Shown piece after piece: positions 57,096 to 64,000 of a stretch of 64,000 nucleotides of DNA. Source of the DNA: Cryptomeria japonica (lineage: Eukaryota > Streptophyta > Pinopsida > Cupressales > Cupressaceae). The stretch is taken from the NCBI RefSeq assembly GCF_030272615.1, contig NC_081409.1, positions 244,861,502 to 244,925,501 of the forward strand, in the 5' to 3' direction. The notes under the pieces are model-generated. The model was not told where the DNA came from. It saw only the letters and a list, made by a program, of their open reading frames with translations, and did not search any database. The position numbers and the translations under genes were made by a program. The first letter of the stretch is position 1, and each line of letters starts with the position of its first letter.

Positions 57096-57541
57096 TTTGC
57101 TCCTACAGGCCAAAATATCATGATTTTGCACATTTAATCACTTCACAAGGCGAAAACAAATCATTCCCCATGCCCGGGATCAAAAATCAAAAAAGTCAAA
57201 ATTTGGTCAAAATTACTCAATTGGACAAAAATTCACACTTCATCTTCAACACACAGACAAATTTAAGCTCTGCACTCAAAAAAATTCCAATTGAAAATAG
57301 ACCACCTTGGCAAAATCATTGCATTCAAAATTTGCATTCTTACAAAAGAAGCTCAAAAGCTCTCAAAACTGACTGGATTCTGGCCTGAAAAGACGGTAAT
57401 TAAAACCCTAAGGCTTGACCCTAAATCCAGACAATTGACTGACTAACAAAACCCTAAAAGCGAAGCGAAAAGCGAGCGAAAAACGAGCAAAAAGAGGGGG
57501 TCCCCATTTGCAATGGGGCGATGTGTGAAATGGTCACAACA

Positions 57542-57546
57542 GGCAC
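57542..57546. other. E1 target site duplication, right copy
   Basis: GGCAC directly after the E1 end ...CACAACA; E2 coding resumes with CTATGCTTAT. Confidence 0.97.
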
Positions 57547-57997
57547 CTATGCTTATTGTAAAATGCCCTTTGGGCTAACCAATGCAGGTGCCACTTTCCA
57601 AAGAGAAATGGACATGGCCTTCAAGGGTGTATTAGCAAAGTTTGTGCTTGTATACCTTGATGACATAACTGTTTATTCGAAGCATGCAGCCGACCATCTT
57701 GGTTATCTTGAGCAAGTGTTCATGAAATGCAGGGAGTATGGTGTGTCCTTGAACCCTAGCAAGTGTGTATTTGTTACTGATCAAGGAAGATTGCTAGGAC
57801 ACATTGTATCCAAGGAGGGTTTGGCCATTGATCCAGAGCGAGTGGAGGCTATTCTTTCTCTTCCACTCCCTAGTCACAAGAAAGGATTGCAAAGTTTCCT
57901 TGGTAGGATCAACTTTGTGAGGAGGTTCATTCCCAACCTTGCCACCGTGGTAAAACCCCTCACTTCCATGTTGAAGAAAAACTTGGCTTTCAGTTGA
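57547..57997 (+). pseudogene. E2 reverse transcriptase, C-terminal part
   Basis: It continues the frame left at 33925 with 'YAYCKMPFGLTNAGATFQRE', the catalytic 'VLVYLDDITVYSK', 'VSLNPSKCVFVTDQGRLLGH' and 'LQSFLGRINFVRRFIPNLA'. A TGA at 57995, where Trp is expected, ends it. The clean join with 33273-33925 confirms that E1 is an insertion. Confidence 0.93.
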
Positions 57998-58480
57998 ACC
58001 AAGGAAGGAAGGGCTGGTTTCGAAGAGATCAAACAAGCAATTGCTCAGGCCCCTACCCTCGTCAATCCTAATTATGAAAGGGATTTTATGATTTTATCCT
58101 CTATACCTTCGGAGGAGAATCTATCATTTCAGCTGTCCTAACACAGCTGAACGATGACAGGTTGGAGCAACCTATTGCTTTCTTTAGTAAGGGGCTAAAG
58201 GATTATGAACTTAGATATAGCTATGTAGAGAAGCAAGTCCTCACTGTTGTAAGGGCATTAAAAAAGTTCAGGCACATGTTGTCCAACAACAGGATCCAGC
58301 TCTTAGTTCCGCATGCAAGTGTCAAGGATTTCCTTCTAAACAAGGATATCAATGAGAAGAGGGCTGGGTGGATAACCAAGGTCATGGAGTATGACATCAA
58401 CATCAAGATCACCAAGCTTCTAAGAGGCAGGGGCCTATGTGAACAACTTGTCTCATCTTCTGAGACCACTTCAAAGGTCG
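57998..58480 (+). pseudogene. E2 gypsy RNase H, eroded and frameshifted
   Basis: After the TGA the frame runs 'TKEGRAGFEEIKQAIAQAPT' and shifts near 58090 into 'LYTFGGESIISAVLTQ', then 'YSYVEKQVLTVVRALKKFRH' and 'LLVPHASVKDFLL'. Compared with functional gypsy RNase H (for example that of E3), the first Asp (TDAS) is Phe, the TDH Asp is His, and there is no ADALSR box. The same replacement of the first Asp is seen in E1, so the loss precedes the decay of this copy. Confidence 0.8.
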
Positions 58481-58499
58481 CCCTTGTCTTACAAGAGGA

Positions 58500-59778
58500 T
58501 CAACCAACTGACAACAACACTCAATTCAGTTGGGTAAGTGACATGACCACCTTCTTAATGGAAGGTAGATACCCCCAAGGTTTGGACCAGACCAAAAAAA
58601 GACATTTTAGGTTACAGTCCATTCCCTATGTCTTAGTGAATGGCACTCTTTTTCGAAAAGACTCCAATGGAGTCTTACTAAGATGCATCAAGCAAAACCA
58701 AGTCAGCAGATTGTTAGAGGAATTTCATGATGGCTCTTCAGGGGGCCACTTCTTTGCAAGGACTACGGCTATCAAAATAATGAAGGCTGGTTATTACTGG
58801 GCATTCTTATTCAGTGACTCACATAGATGGGTGAAGAATTGCAAGAAATGTGCTCTCTTCTCTGGGAAGCAAAGACTAGCTGCCCTACCCCTTCATCCCA
58901 TCCAAGCAGATCAACCATTTGCCCAATGGGGTTTAGACTTCATTGGCATGATAAACCCACCTTCTAGTGCTGGCCATAAGTGGATCTTGGCCGCAACAGA
59001 TTACTTCATTAAGTGGACAGAGGCAGTTGCATTGAGGGATGCTACTGAGGCCTCAGTGTTAGAATTCCTTGAGGGAATTGTGACAAGATTCGGTGTCCCC
59101 TCTACCATCATATCAAACAATGCCAGGGCATTTGTCGGAACCCAAATCAGCTCTTGGGCAGTTAAGCATGGTGTATACTTGAAGACATCATCCAACTATT
59201 ATCCTCAGGGTAATGGCTTAGCTGAATCTTCCAACAAGAACCTCATCAGGATAATTAAAAGGACAATTGAAGACATTCAGAGGGCATGGCACACTAAGTT
59301 GAGGACAGCCTTATGGGCTGACAGGATCACACCCAAGAGGGCGATTGGTAACTCCCCTTTCATGCTAGTATATGGGAAGGAAGCAAGACTCCCAACTTCC
59401 CTAGAGTTACCCTCTTTTGAACTAGCACATCAGCTGGAATTGATAGAAAATGATGCCATGACAGTAAGGCTAGCAGAGCTGATGGAGCTAGAGGAGGTTA
59501 GAAGTCAGGCTATGCATACACTTAAGACTCATCAAGAGCAGGTTAAGAAGGTTTTTGATAAAAAGGCTACTAATAGGGTCTTCAAGGAAGGAGATCCAGT
59601 TCTCAAGTGGGATGCAAACAAAGCCAAAGTTGGGCGACACTCCAAGTTTGATGCTATCTGGAGTGGCCCATATGTCATCACTAGTTGCAAGGAGGCCAAT
59701 GCATTTCATCTCTCCAGGCTTGATGGTGAAGTTCTTCCAATCCCAGTGAATGAGATTCATCTCAAGCCTTGCTTCTAA
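58500..59778 (+). pseudogene. E2 integrase
   Basis: Part of a frame open from 58162 to 59778. The zinc-binding region has 'EEFHDGSSGGHFF' and 'NCKKC'. The core has 'AQWGLDFIGMINPPSSAGHK', ATDYF (first Asp) and LAESSNKNL (Glu). The second catalytic Asp is Asn (IISNNARAF in place of SDNG), at the correct 35-residue distance from Glu. C-terminal 'IWSGPYVITSCKEANAFHL' and 'IPVNEIHLKPCF' end the protein at TAA; there is no chromodomain. The Asp-to-Asn change alone should abolish strand transfer. Confidence 0.92.
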
Positions 59779-60007
59779 AGAGGGTGTTGATGACTATGTA
59801 AATATTAGACTAGAGGTTGTTTTGCTTTCATAAGTGCTTATGCACATGCCGCATTCTCCTCAAGAGGGTGTATGCTCTAGTTTTCAGTTTTCCTCCAAGT
59901 GATGGCACACACATGTTTGGGTCTTCCATGACTCAGTGCCCAATGGATGCTTAGGGCTTCTGGACTTCATGCTTAGCAGGCAAGCATCCCGCAGAAATCG
60001 CCAAAAA
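59779..60007 (+). other. E2 region between integrase and 3' LTR
   Basis: Non-coding, about 230 bp. It meets the LTR as AAATCGCCAAAAA|TGTTG. As in E1 (GTCGCCAGA|TGTTG), a TCGCCA word and not a long purine tract precedes the LTR. Confidence 0.7.
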
Positions 60008-61658
60008 TGTTGTCATTTTATGACACCCTTGGTCCATCAGTGAGAACCGATCAAAGATATGTTCCATGGACCAGCGCTGCCCAGTTGATCAAGGAGAAAA
60101 GCGGTGAAATCATGGTTTGAAGTGTTGCCTTGTCGGAAGTTCCTTGCCCCTCTCTTTCTCTTCTCTGGAACTCCGGAACCCTGAGGTTCCGAGTTTCTTT
60201 GCCTTAGCCTCTTTCTTTCCTGCTCCAGAACTCCGGAACTCGAGGTTTCCGAAGTTCCCTTCCTTCCCTTAGCTTTTCTTCTGTTGTCCTCCCCTGACAC
60301 TCTGGAACCCCCAAGTTCCTTAACCTTCAACCCCGGAACTCCGGAACCCCCAAGTTCCGAAGTTCCTAAGTCTTCAACCTTGGAACTCCGGAACCCCCAG
60401 GTTCCAAAGTTCCTTGTCCAACTACGGTGACTCTGATCTCCGAAGTTCCCCAACTACGGTGACTCTGGTCTCCGAAGTTACCCCGGAACTCCGGAACCCC
60501 CAGGTTCCGGAGTTCCTAAGTCTTCAACCCCGGAACCCCCAGGTTTCCGAAGTTCCTTGTCCAACTACGGTGATCCCGGACCCCGAAGTTCCCCAACTAC
60601 GGTGACCCCAGACCCCGAAGTTCCCCAACTATGGTGACTCCGGTCCCTGAAGTTTTCCAAACTTGCTTCTGGCTTGCAACACTTCCGGATGGCGTGATCG
60701 ACACTCAAGGCTTTAAATGCTCGGACAGTTTTGGTGACTTATGCACTTTTTTGTGTGGAGCCACAAGGGTGCATTTAATGTTTTTGGCAGGATTTCCATC
60801 AAGGGAGGTACGGGGCCATGCTGGGTGACTTATGTCATGACTGACTTTGGAAGGTCAGTCAATCTATCTTCCTCAGCATTGCCTTTGGAGGTATGGCCAG
60901 GTTGCTTGTATGTACAAGTCAGGTGCATGCACTTCCCTGCACTTCTAGACTGACATGCAGGGGTCATGATCACCATTGTAACCCATTTTTCTATATAAGG
61001 TTGTTAAGCCTCATTTTAAAGGGTTCTCTCCCTGTTGCCTTGAGCTTTCTTATGCTCTTCTCTTCTCTTGAAGACTTGTAATTTTTGCATTTTCTGCAAC
61101 TGTAAGATTGGCTTTTCGCCTTATAGTTAATTAAAAAACACTATTCTTGCCTTCTTTCAACCTATGTATGTTGTTAATGCTTTCTTACCTTCGTCATAGG
61201 TGCATGTTGTGGCTCTTTCTCTTCATATATGTTGTGTTAACTGGTTTTCTGAGTGTGACTGTGGGAATCCTTCTCCCCTCTTGGCATTCAGTGGATTCTA
61301 ACCTTCATCTATGCATTGGGGTTACTCATACAACTGAAAGTTGTGCATCTTCAGGGTGTTTCAGTTAATTACTTGTGTCATTTCGGTAGGGAGAGAAACA
61401 ATCTCTTCTTGGTGCATCACCTCCTTTCATTTTAAGCAATTCTCTCTTCCTTTTCCTCTGCAAGTTGTTAGGATAGGCTTAGGAGTTAGTTTTTAAGTGT
61501 TGAGTTGGTTCAACACCTGCACCTGGATTGAGAAGGAAGCCGGCCTTCTCTGGAGATTCAACCCCCTTGCGCAAGGTCCCACACTTCGGGGTTGTTTCAA
61601 TGTTTCACAAGGTTGTTGAGTTGATAGCTCAGCAAGGGTGCAAGCTTTTGTGATAACA
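60008..61658 (+). repeat. E2 3' LTR
   Basis: 1,651 bp. The hairpin and 32-bp arrays (about 60165-60655) have a different copy number from the 5' LTR, including an extra 'CCGGAACCCCCAAGTTCCGA' unit near 60340-60420. It ends GATAACA before the GATAC duplication. Confidence 0.93.
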
Positions 61659-61663
61659 GATAC
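61659..61663. other. E2 target site duplication, right copy
   Basis: GATAC; partner of 28211-28215. Confidence 0.93.
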
Positions 61664-61957
61664 CTTATAGGGAGAATGCTTGATCCTCTTAAGGTCTAAC
61701 TTATCTACCATCTCTATTGCAACAATGGTATCCGTACTACCACTATCAATAATCAATCTACAACATTTACCTTTGGACTTACACTTGGTTTTGAATAAGG
61801 CTCTCCTTTGAATGGGTTCTTGGTTTTCTTTTTGGGGCTTCAATAATACTCTCTTCAATAATGACTCGCCTAATTCTGGCTCCTCTTTATGGTGAACAGG
61901 TGAACCCACACTTTCTTGATCAGCATGGACAATTTGATTGCTCCTTTCAAACTTCAT
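61664..61957 (-). pseudogene. E3 protease, N-terminal half
   Basis: The minus frame reads 'RRALFKTKCKSKGKCC' and 'RLIIDSGSTDTIVAIEMVDK', then 'LKRIKHSPYKVS', so the DSGS active site is kept. It stops at the E2 insertion and continues at 28215 with the LLGR box. Confidence 0.9.
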
Positions 61958-62990
61958 ATGCCCTCCTTGAGAAGGCTCAGCGCATTCCCAACTCTTGTGC
62001 CCAATTTGGTTGCACTTGAAACATTTTCTAGTGAATCCTCTTCCTCTACCTTGTGAACCTCCTCATCCAGAGGATCTTCCACCTTTATTTTGATAGCCTC
62101 CTCTATCATTGTTGGCTGTCGCACTACTACTTCCAACCTCTTCACCTTGATGGTGTTGTTGTCCTCTACTATATTGTTGTCCCCTTCTTCTAAAACCTCT
62201 TCCTCTCGTCTTCTCTTGCTGACTTTGTTTTCACTGCAATTTCTCCTCTGCTTTTAAGGCAAGTTGATAAGCCTCTTCAATGCTTCTAGGGGACACAAGA
62301 CTTAGTTCATCTTGCAAACTATACTTCAGGCCATTCTTGGGCTATTTTCTCCATATCTTCCTGACTATGGCCAGACCGAATCACCAATTTATAAAATTCT
62401 TTAGTGTAGTCTTTGACTAACATGTCCTGCTTCAAATTCTACAATCTTTTGAAAAGGTTTGCTTGATAGTCTCCAGGAAGGAACTTGGCCTTCAGTTTTG
62501 TAACCATTCAATTCCACAAACTAATCTTCTCTTTATTATTCCTTTTTCTCCCAGATTGGACAAAGTCCCACCACATAGTAGTGTGGCCTTTCAATCTGGT
62601 GCAAGCAAACTTAACTCTCCTTTCCTCTACCACTCCCTCATACTCGAAATGCTTATCTAAGTCATTGATCCAATCAATCAAATCTTAACCATTGGGGCTT
62701 CCCAAATATGTAGGGACCTCTATCTTAGGTTTGGAACCCACATTCAATATTGTCCTCAATAGTCTCTCCTCAAACCTTTCAGGTTCTTCATGTGCTTCCT
62801 CATTCCCTTCCTGTTCTTGCTCTTCCTCTTCGTTTTCACTCACATCATCTTCAAGGGTTCATCTTCTTTGTGCCCTTTCTATGCTATCCATTCGAGCCAT
62901 CAAATGCTGCAAGATTTCTTGAATTCTTTCACCAGGATCTCTTATGCCTCTTCCTTGAGCTCCACCTCTGCCCATTCTCCTTGGAGGCAT
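61958..62990 (-). pseudogene. E3 gag with zinc knuckle
   Basis: The ATG at 62990 starts 'MPPRRMGRGGAQGRGIRDPG'. Gag blocks 'DWINDLDKHFEYEGVVEERR', 'VKFACTRLKGHTTMWWDFVQ' and 'KLKAKFLPGDYQANLF' are recognisable, with a CCHC knuckle CFKCNQIGHKSWEC (C-x2-C-x4-H-x4-C, about 62030-61985). Many stops and shifts; decayed. Confidence 0.85.
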
Positions 62991-63022
62991 TCTGTCTGCA
63001 CAACTCAAGCCCAATCTCTTTA

Positions 63023-63035
63023 GGCTCTGATACCA
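63023..63035 (-). other. E3 primer-binding site (initiator tRNA-Met type)
   Basis: TGGTATCAGAGCC on the minus strand, three bases after the LTR end ...GCCATCA. This is the standard plant primer-binding site complementary to initiator Met-tRNA. Confidence 0.92.
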
Positions 63036-63038
63036 CTA

Positions 63039-63749
63039 TGATGGCAACAACCTTGCTGATCAAACCGAGACAGGAACATAACTAATTCTTAGACAAGAAA
63101 CACTTCATTTAAAGAGATTCAACACTAAAGATATCAACATATACAAGTGATTCAGACATTGCTTAATCTACCATTGTGTTCAGAAATGCACCCTCATGAG
63201 TATTAGCATCAGGACAACAGAACAATAGTTTGAGGCCAACAGCAATCAATGTTCAAAACTATTTAAACATTGACGATGTCACAATTACAAAAACATGTTA
63301 ATTCCAGTCTTTACACAGAAACTCAACCTCCACAGAAGTCGATTTATCTTATGTTGCAGACACAAGACTACATTTAGATTTCTATTGCTTGAACATCCAC
63401 AAGGCGATCCTTCAATTCCATCAGTCGAGCGCTGCCAGATTTCCCTTGGTCAGGTTCTATCCTTTGACCCCTTCTTTTTCCTTTCACAACCGACCCCTGA
63501 TTCATCGGCCAAGCGCTTCAAATAGGCAGAAGGTGGTTAGTTAACGACCACCCCCATGGCCTTGGCAACCAACTACCACCGTGGGCAATTGAAATTGTTG
63601 GTTACTACTTGGTCGCAACTTCTAGTCACTTCAGGTCTTCCTGTCTCAGTTGTGACAGGAACAAAAACAAACACAACTGAACCCAAAACTGAAAGAAAAA
63701 TAAAACACAGAGAAAGAAAACAAGAACGCAAGGGGATGCCCCTGCACCA
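63039..63749 (-). repeat. E3 5' LTR
   Basis: 711 bp; pairs with 23142-23851 at about 92% identity by hand count. It ends in the plus sense with GCACCA before CTTAG. Confidence 0.92.
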
Positions 63750-63754
63750 CTTAG

Positions 63755-64000
63755 GAACAACCTTGCTTGTCAAAATGAGATGTAACCATATTTCCTTATA
63801 GACATCTCCACCTGTTATGCAATACACTGCCTTTGTGGAAGAGTGAACAACAATGATTTGCTTTTTGCTTCCTCATGAGATGGAAATACACCCCAAAAGG
63901 AACCGAAGCATAAAGTAGACTTCTTGTCATTCATAGAACTTTCATAGTTCGCATTTGTGTATTTTTGCAAAGAAAAATTCTCTGTCTTTTTTATTCTAGG
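63755..64000 (-). pseudogene. Ty1/copia RNase H, N-terminal remnant
   Basis: On the minus strand 'NDKKST' and 'GSKKQIIVVHSSTKAVYCIT' followed by 'EIWLHLIL' match the copia RNase H blocks DRKSTSGY, SKKQ..V.LSSTEAEY and E..WL..LL. It is the partner of 22894-23136, separated by E3. It has stops and shifts and continues beyond the window. Confidence 0.75.

Larger units (their letters stand above)
33926..57541 (-). mobile_element. E1: 23.6-kb Ty3/gypsy element with 7.7-kb LTRs
   Basis: Two direct repeats of exactly 7,716 bp (33926-41641 and 49826-57541, constant offset 15,900) begin TGTTG and end CAACA and are flanked by GGCAC duplications. I found five substitutions and no indels between them. 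The 8,184-bp internal part carries, on the minus strand, a primer-binding site, gag, protease, archaeal-type RNase H, reverse transcriptase, gypsy RNase H and integrase. LTR length far exceeds the few hundred bp to about 5 kb usual in plants, because each LTR includes a long ORF and a palindrome array. The element is very young but has a frameshift in integrase. Confidence 0.97.
49826..57541 (-). repeat. E1 5' LTR (7,716 bp)
   Basis: Direct repeat partner of 33926-41641 at a constant offset of 15,900. In the minus-strand genome this is the upstream LTR that would drive the genomic RNA, from the TATA-like box at 50695-50688. It has G at 50359, A at 51424, T at 56568, T at 56791 and A at 57312 where the other LTR differs. 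Confidence 0.97.
28216..61658 (+). mobile_element. E2: Ty3/gypsy element with upstream second RNase H, split by E1
   Basis: LTRs at 28216-29818 and 60008-61658 begin TGTTGTCATT and end GATAACA, with perfect GATAC duplications outside. The order on the plus strand is LTR, primer-binding site, gag, protease, archaeal-type RNase H, reverse transcriptase, gypsy RNase H, integrase, LTR. E1 sits inside reverse transcriptase at 33926-57541. gag through reverse transcriptase is one frame broken only by stop codons, while a frameshift occurs in RNase H near 58090. In the last 830 bp the LTRs differ at about 19 positions (2-3%). There is no chromodomain. Confidence 0.93.
23142..63749 (-). mobile_element. 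E3: chromodomain Ty3/gypsy element, split by E2
   Basis: LTRs at 23142-23851 (710 bp) and 63039-63749 (711 bp) have ends TGATGG...TGCAYCA in the plus sense and differ at roughly 59 positions by hand count (about 8%). Flanks CTTGG (23137-23141) and CTTAG (63750-63754) are a target duplication with one mismatch. On the minus strand the order is LTR, primer-binding site, gag, protease, reverse transcriptase, RNase H, integrase, chromodomain, LTR. It is interrupted in protease by E2 (28216-61658) and in integrase by a solo LTR (24710-25798). Stops and frameshifts make it non-coding. It inserted into the RNase H gene of a copia element. Confidence 0.9.

Noticed and set aside
33926-57541. Assembly artefact duplicating a 7.7-kb segment
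   Set aside because: The two copies are bounded by TG/CA ends, by exact GGCAC duplications and by an E2 reading frame that rejoins in phase. Five differences separate them. A raw-read check would still be sensible.

Overview
This window looks like nuclear DNA of a seed plant with a very large, transposon-filled genome. A gymnosperm is my best guess from the element types and from one host gene whose first intron seems to exceed 42 kb. That guess is inference. Only one host coding segment is visible: the first exon of a methylthioribose kinase (MTK) gene at 21330-21530 (+). Almost everything else is retrotransposon, in several ages and layers.

Layout. 1-6177 holds old LTR and leader remnants without coding capacity. 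6178-7327 is a 1.15-kb TA/CATA/TGTA microsatellite. 7764-17402 is a decayed minus-strand Ty3/gypsy element (called E5 here) of Tat/Ogre-like layout, broken by two solo LTRs that each have a perfect 5-bp target duplication. 17403-21329 is intergenic with small tandem duplications. Next comes the MTK exon and its intron, and the rest of the window is a nest of elements inside that intron.

The nest has four levels, three of them delimited by flanking duplications. A Ty1/copia element (minus, 22893 to beyond the right edge) was hit by a chromodomain Ty3/gypsy element, E3 (minus, 23142-63749, duplication CTTGG/CTTAG). E3 was split in its protease by E2 (plus, 28216-61658, duplication GATAC). E2 was split in its reverse transcriptase by E1 (minus, 33926-57541, duplication GGCAC). 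Hand-counted LTR divergence falls in the expected order: about 8% for E3, about 2-3% for the non-repetitive part of E2, and 5 substitutions in 7,716 bp for E1.

E1 is the most unusual object. It is 23.6 kb long with two 7,716-bp LTRs. Each LTR carries, in sense with gag-pol and upstream of the likely LTR promoter, a roughly 1,077-codon frame (three shared in-frame stops) opening with an intact 572-codon ORF. Each LTR also has an array of 14 copies of a 35-bp palindrome spaced mostly 165-176 bp apart, some with compensated arm changes. In both E1 and E2 the second, archaeal-type RNase H lies between protease and reverse transcriptase. The original gypsy RNase H has lost active-site residues. 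In E5 the same extra RNase H sits in its familiar place after the first RNase H.

E2 also carries palindromic repeats in its U3, and they extend into its leader. This suggests that hairpin-rich U3 regions recur in these families. All function statements for E1-specific parts are inference from sequence layout; no search or folding was run.
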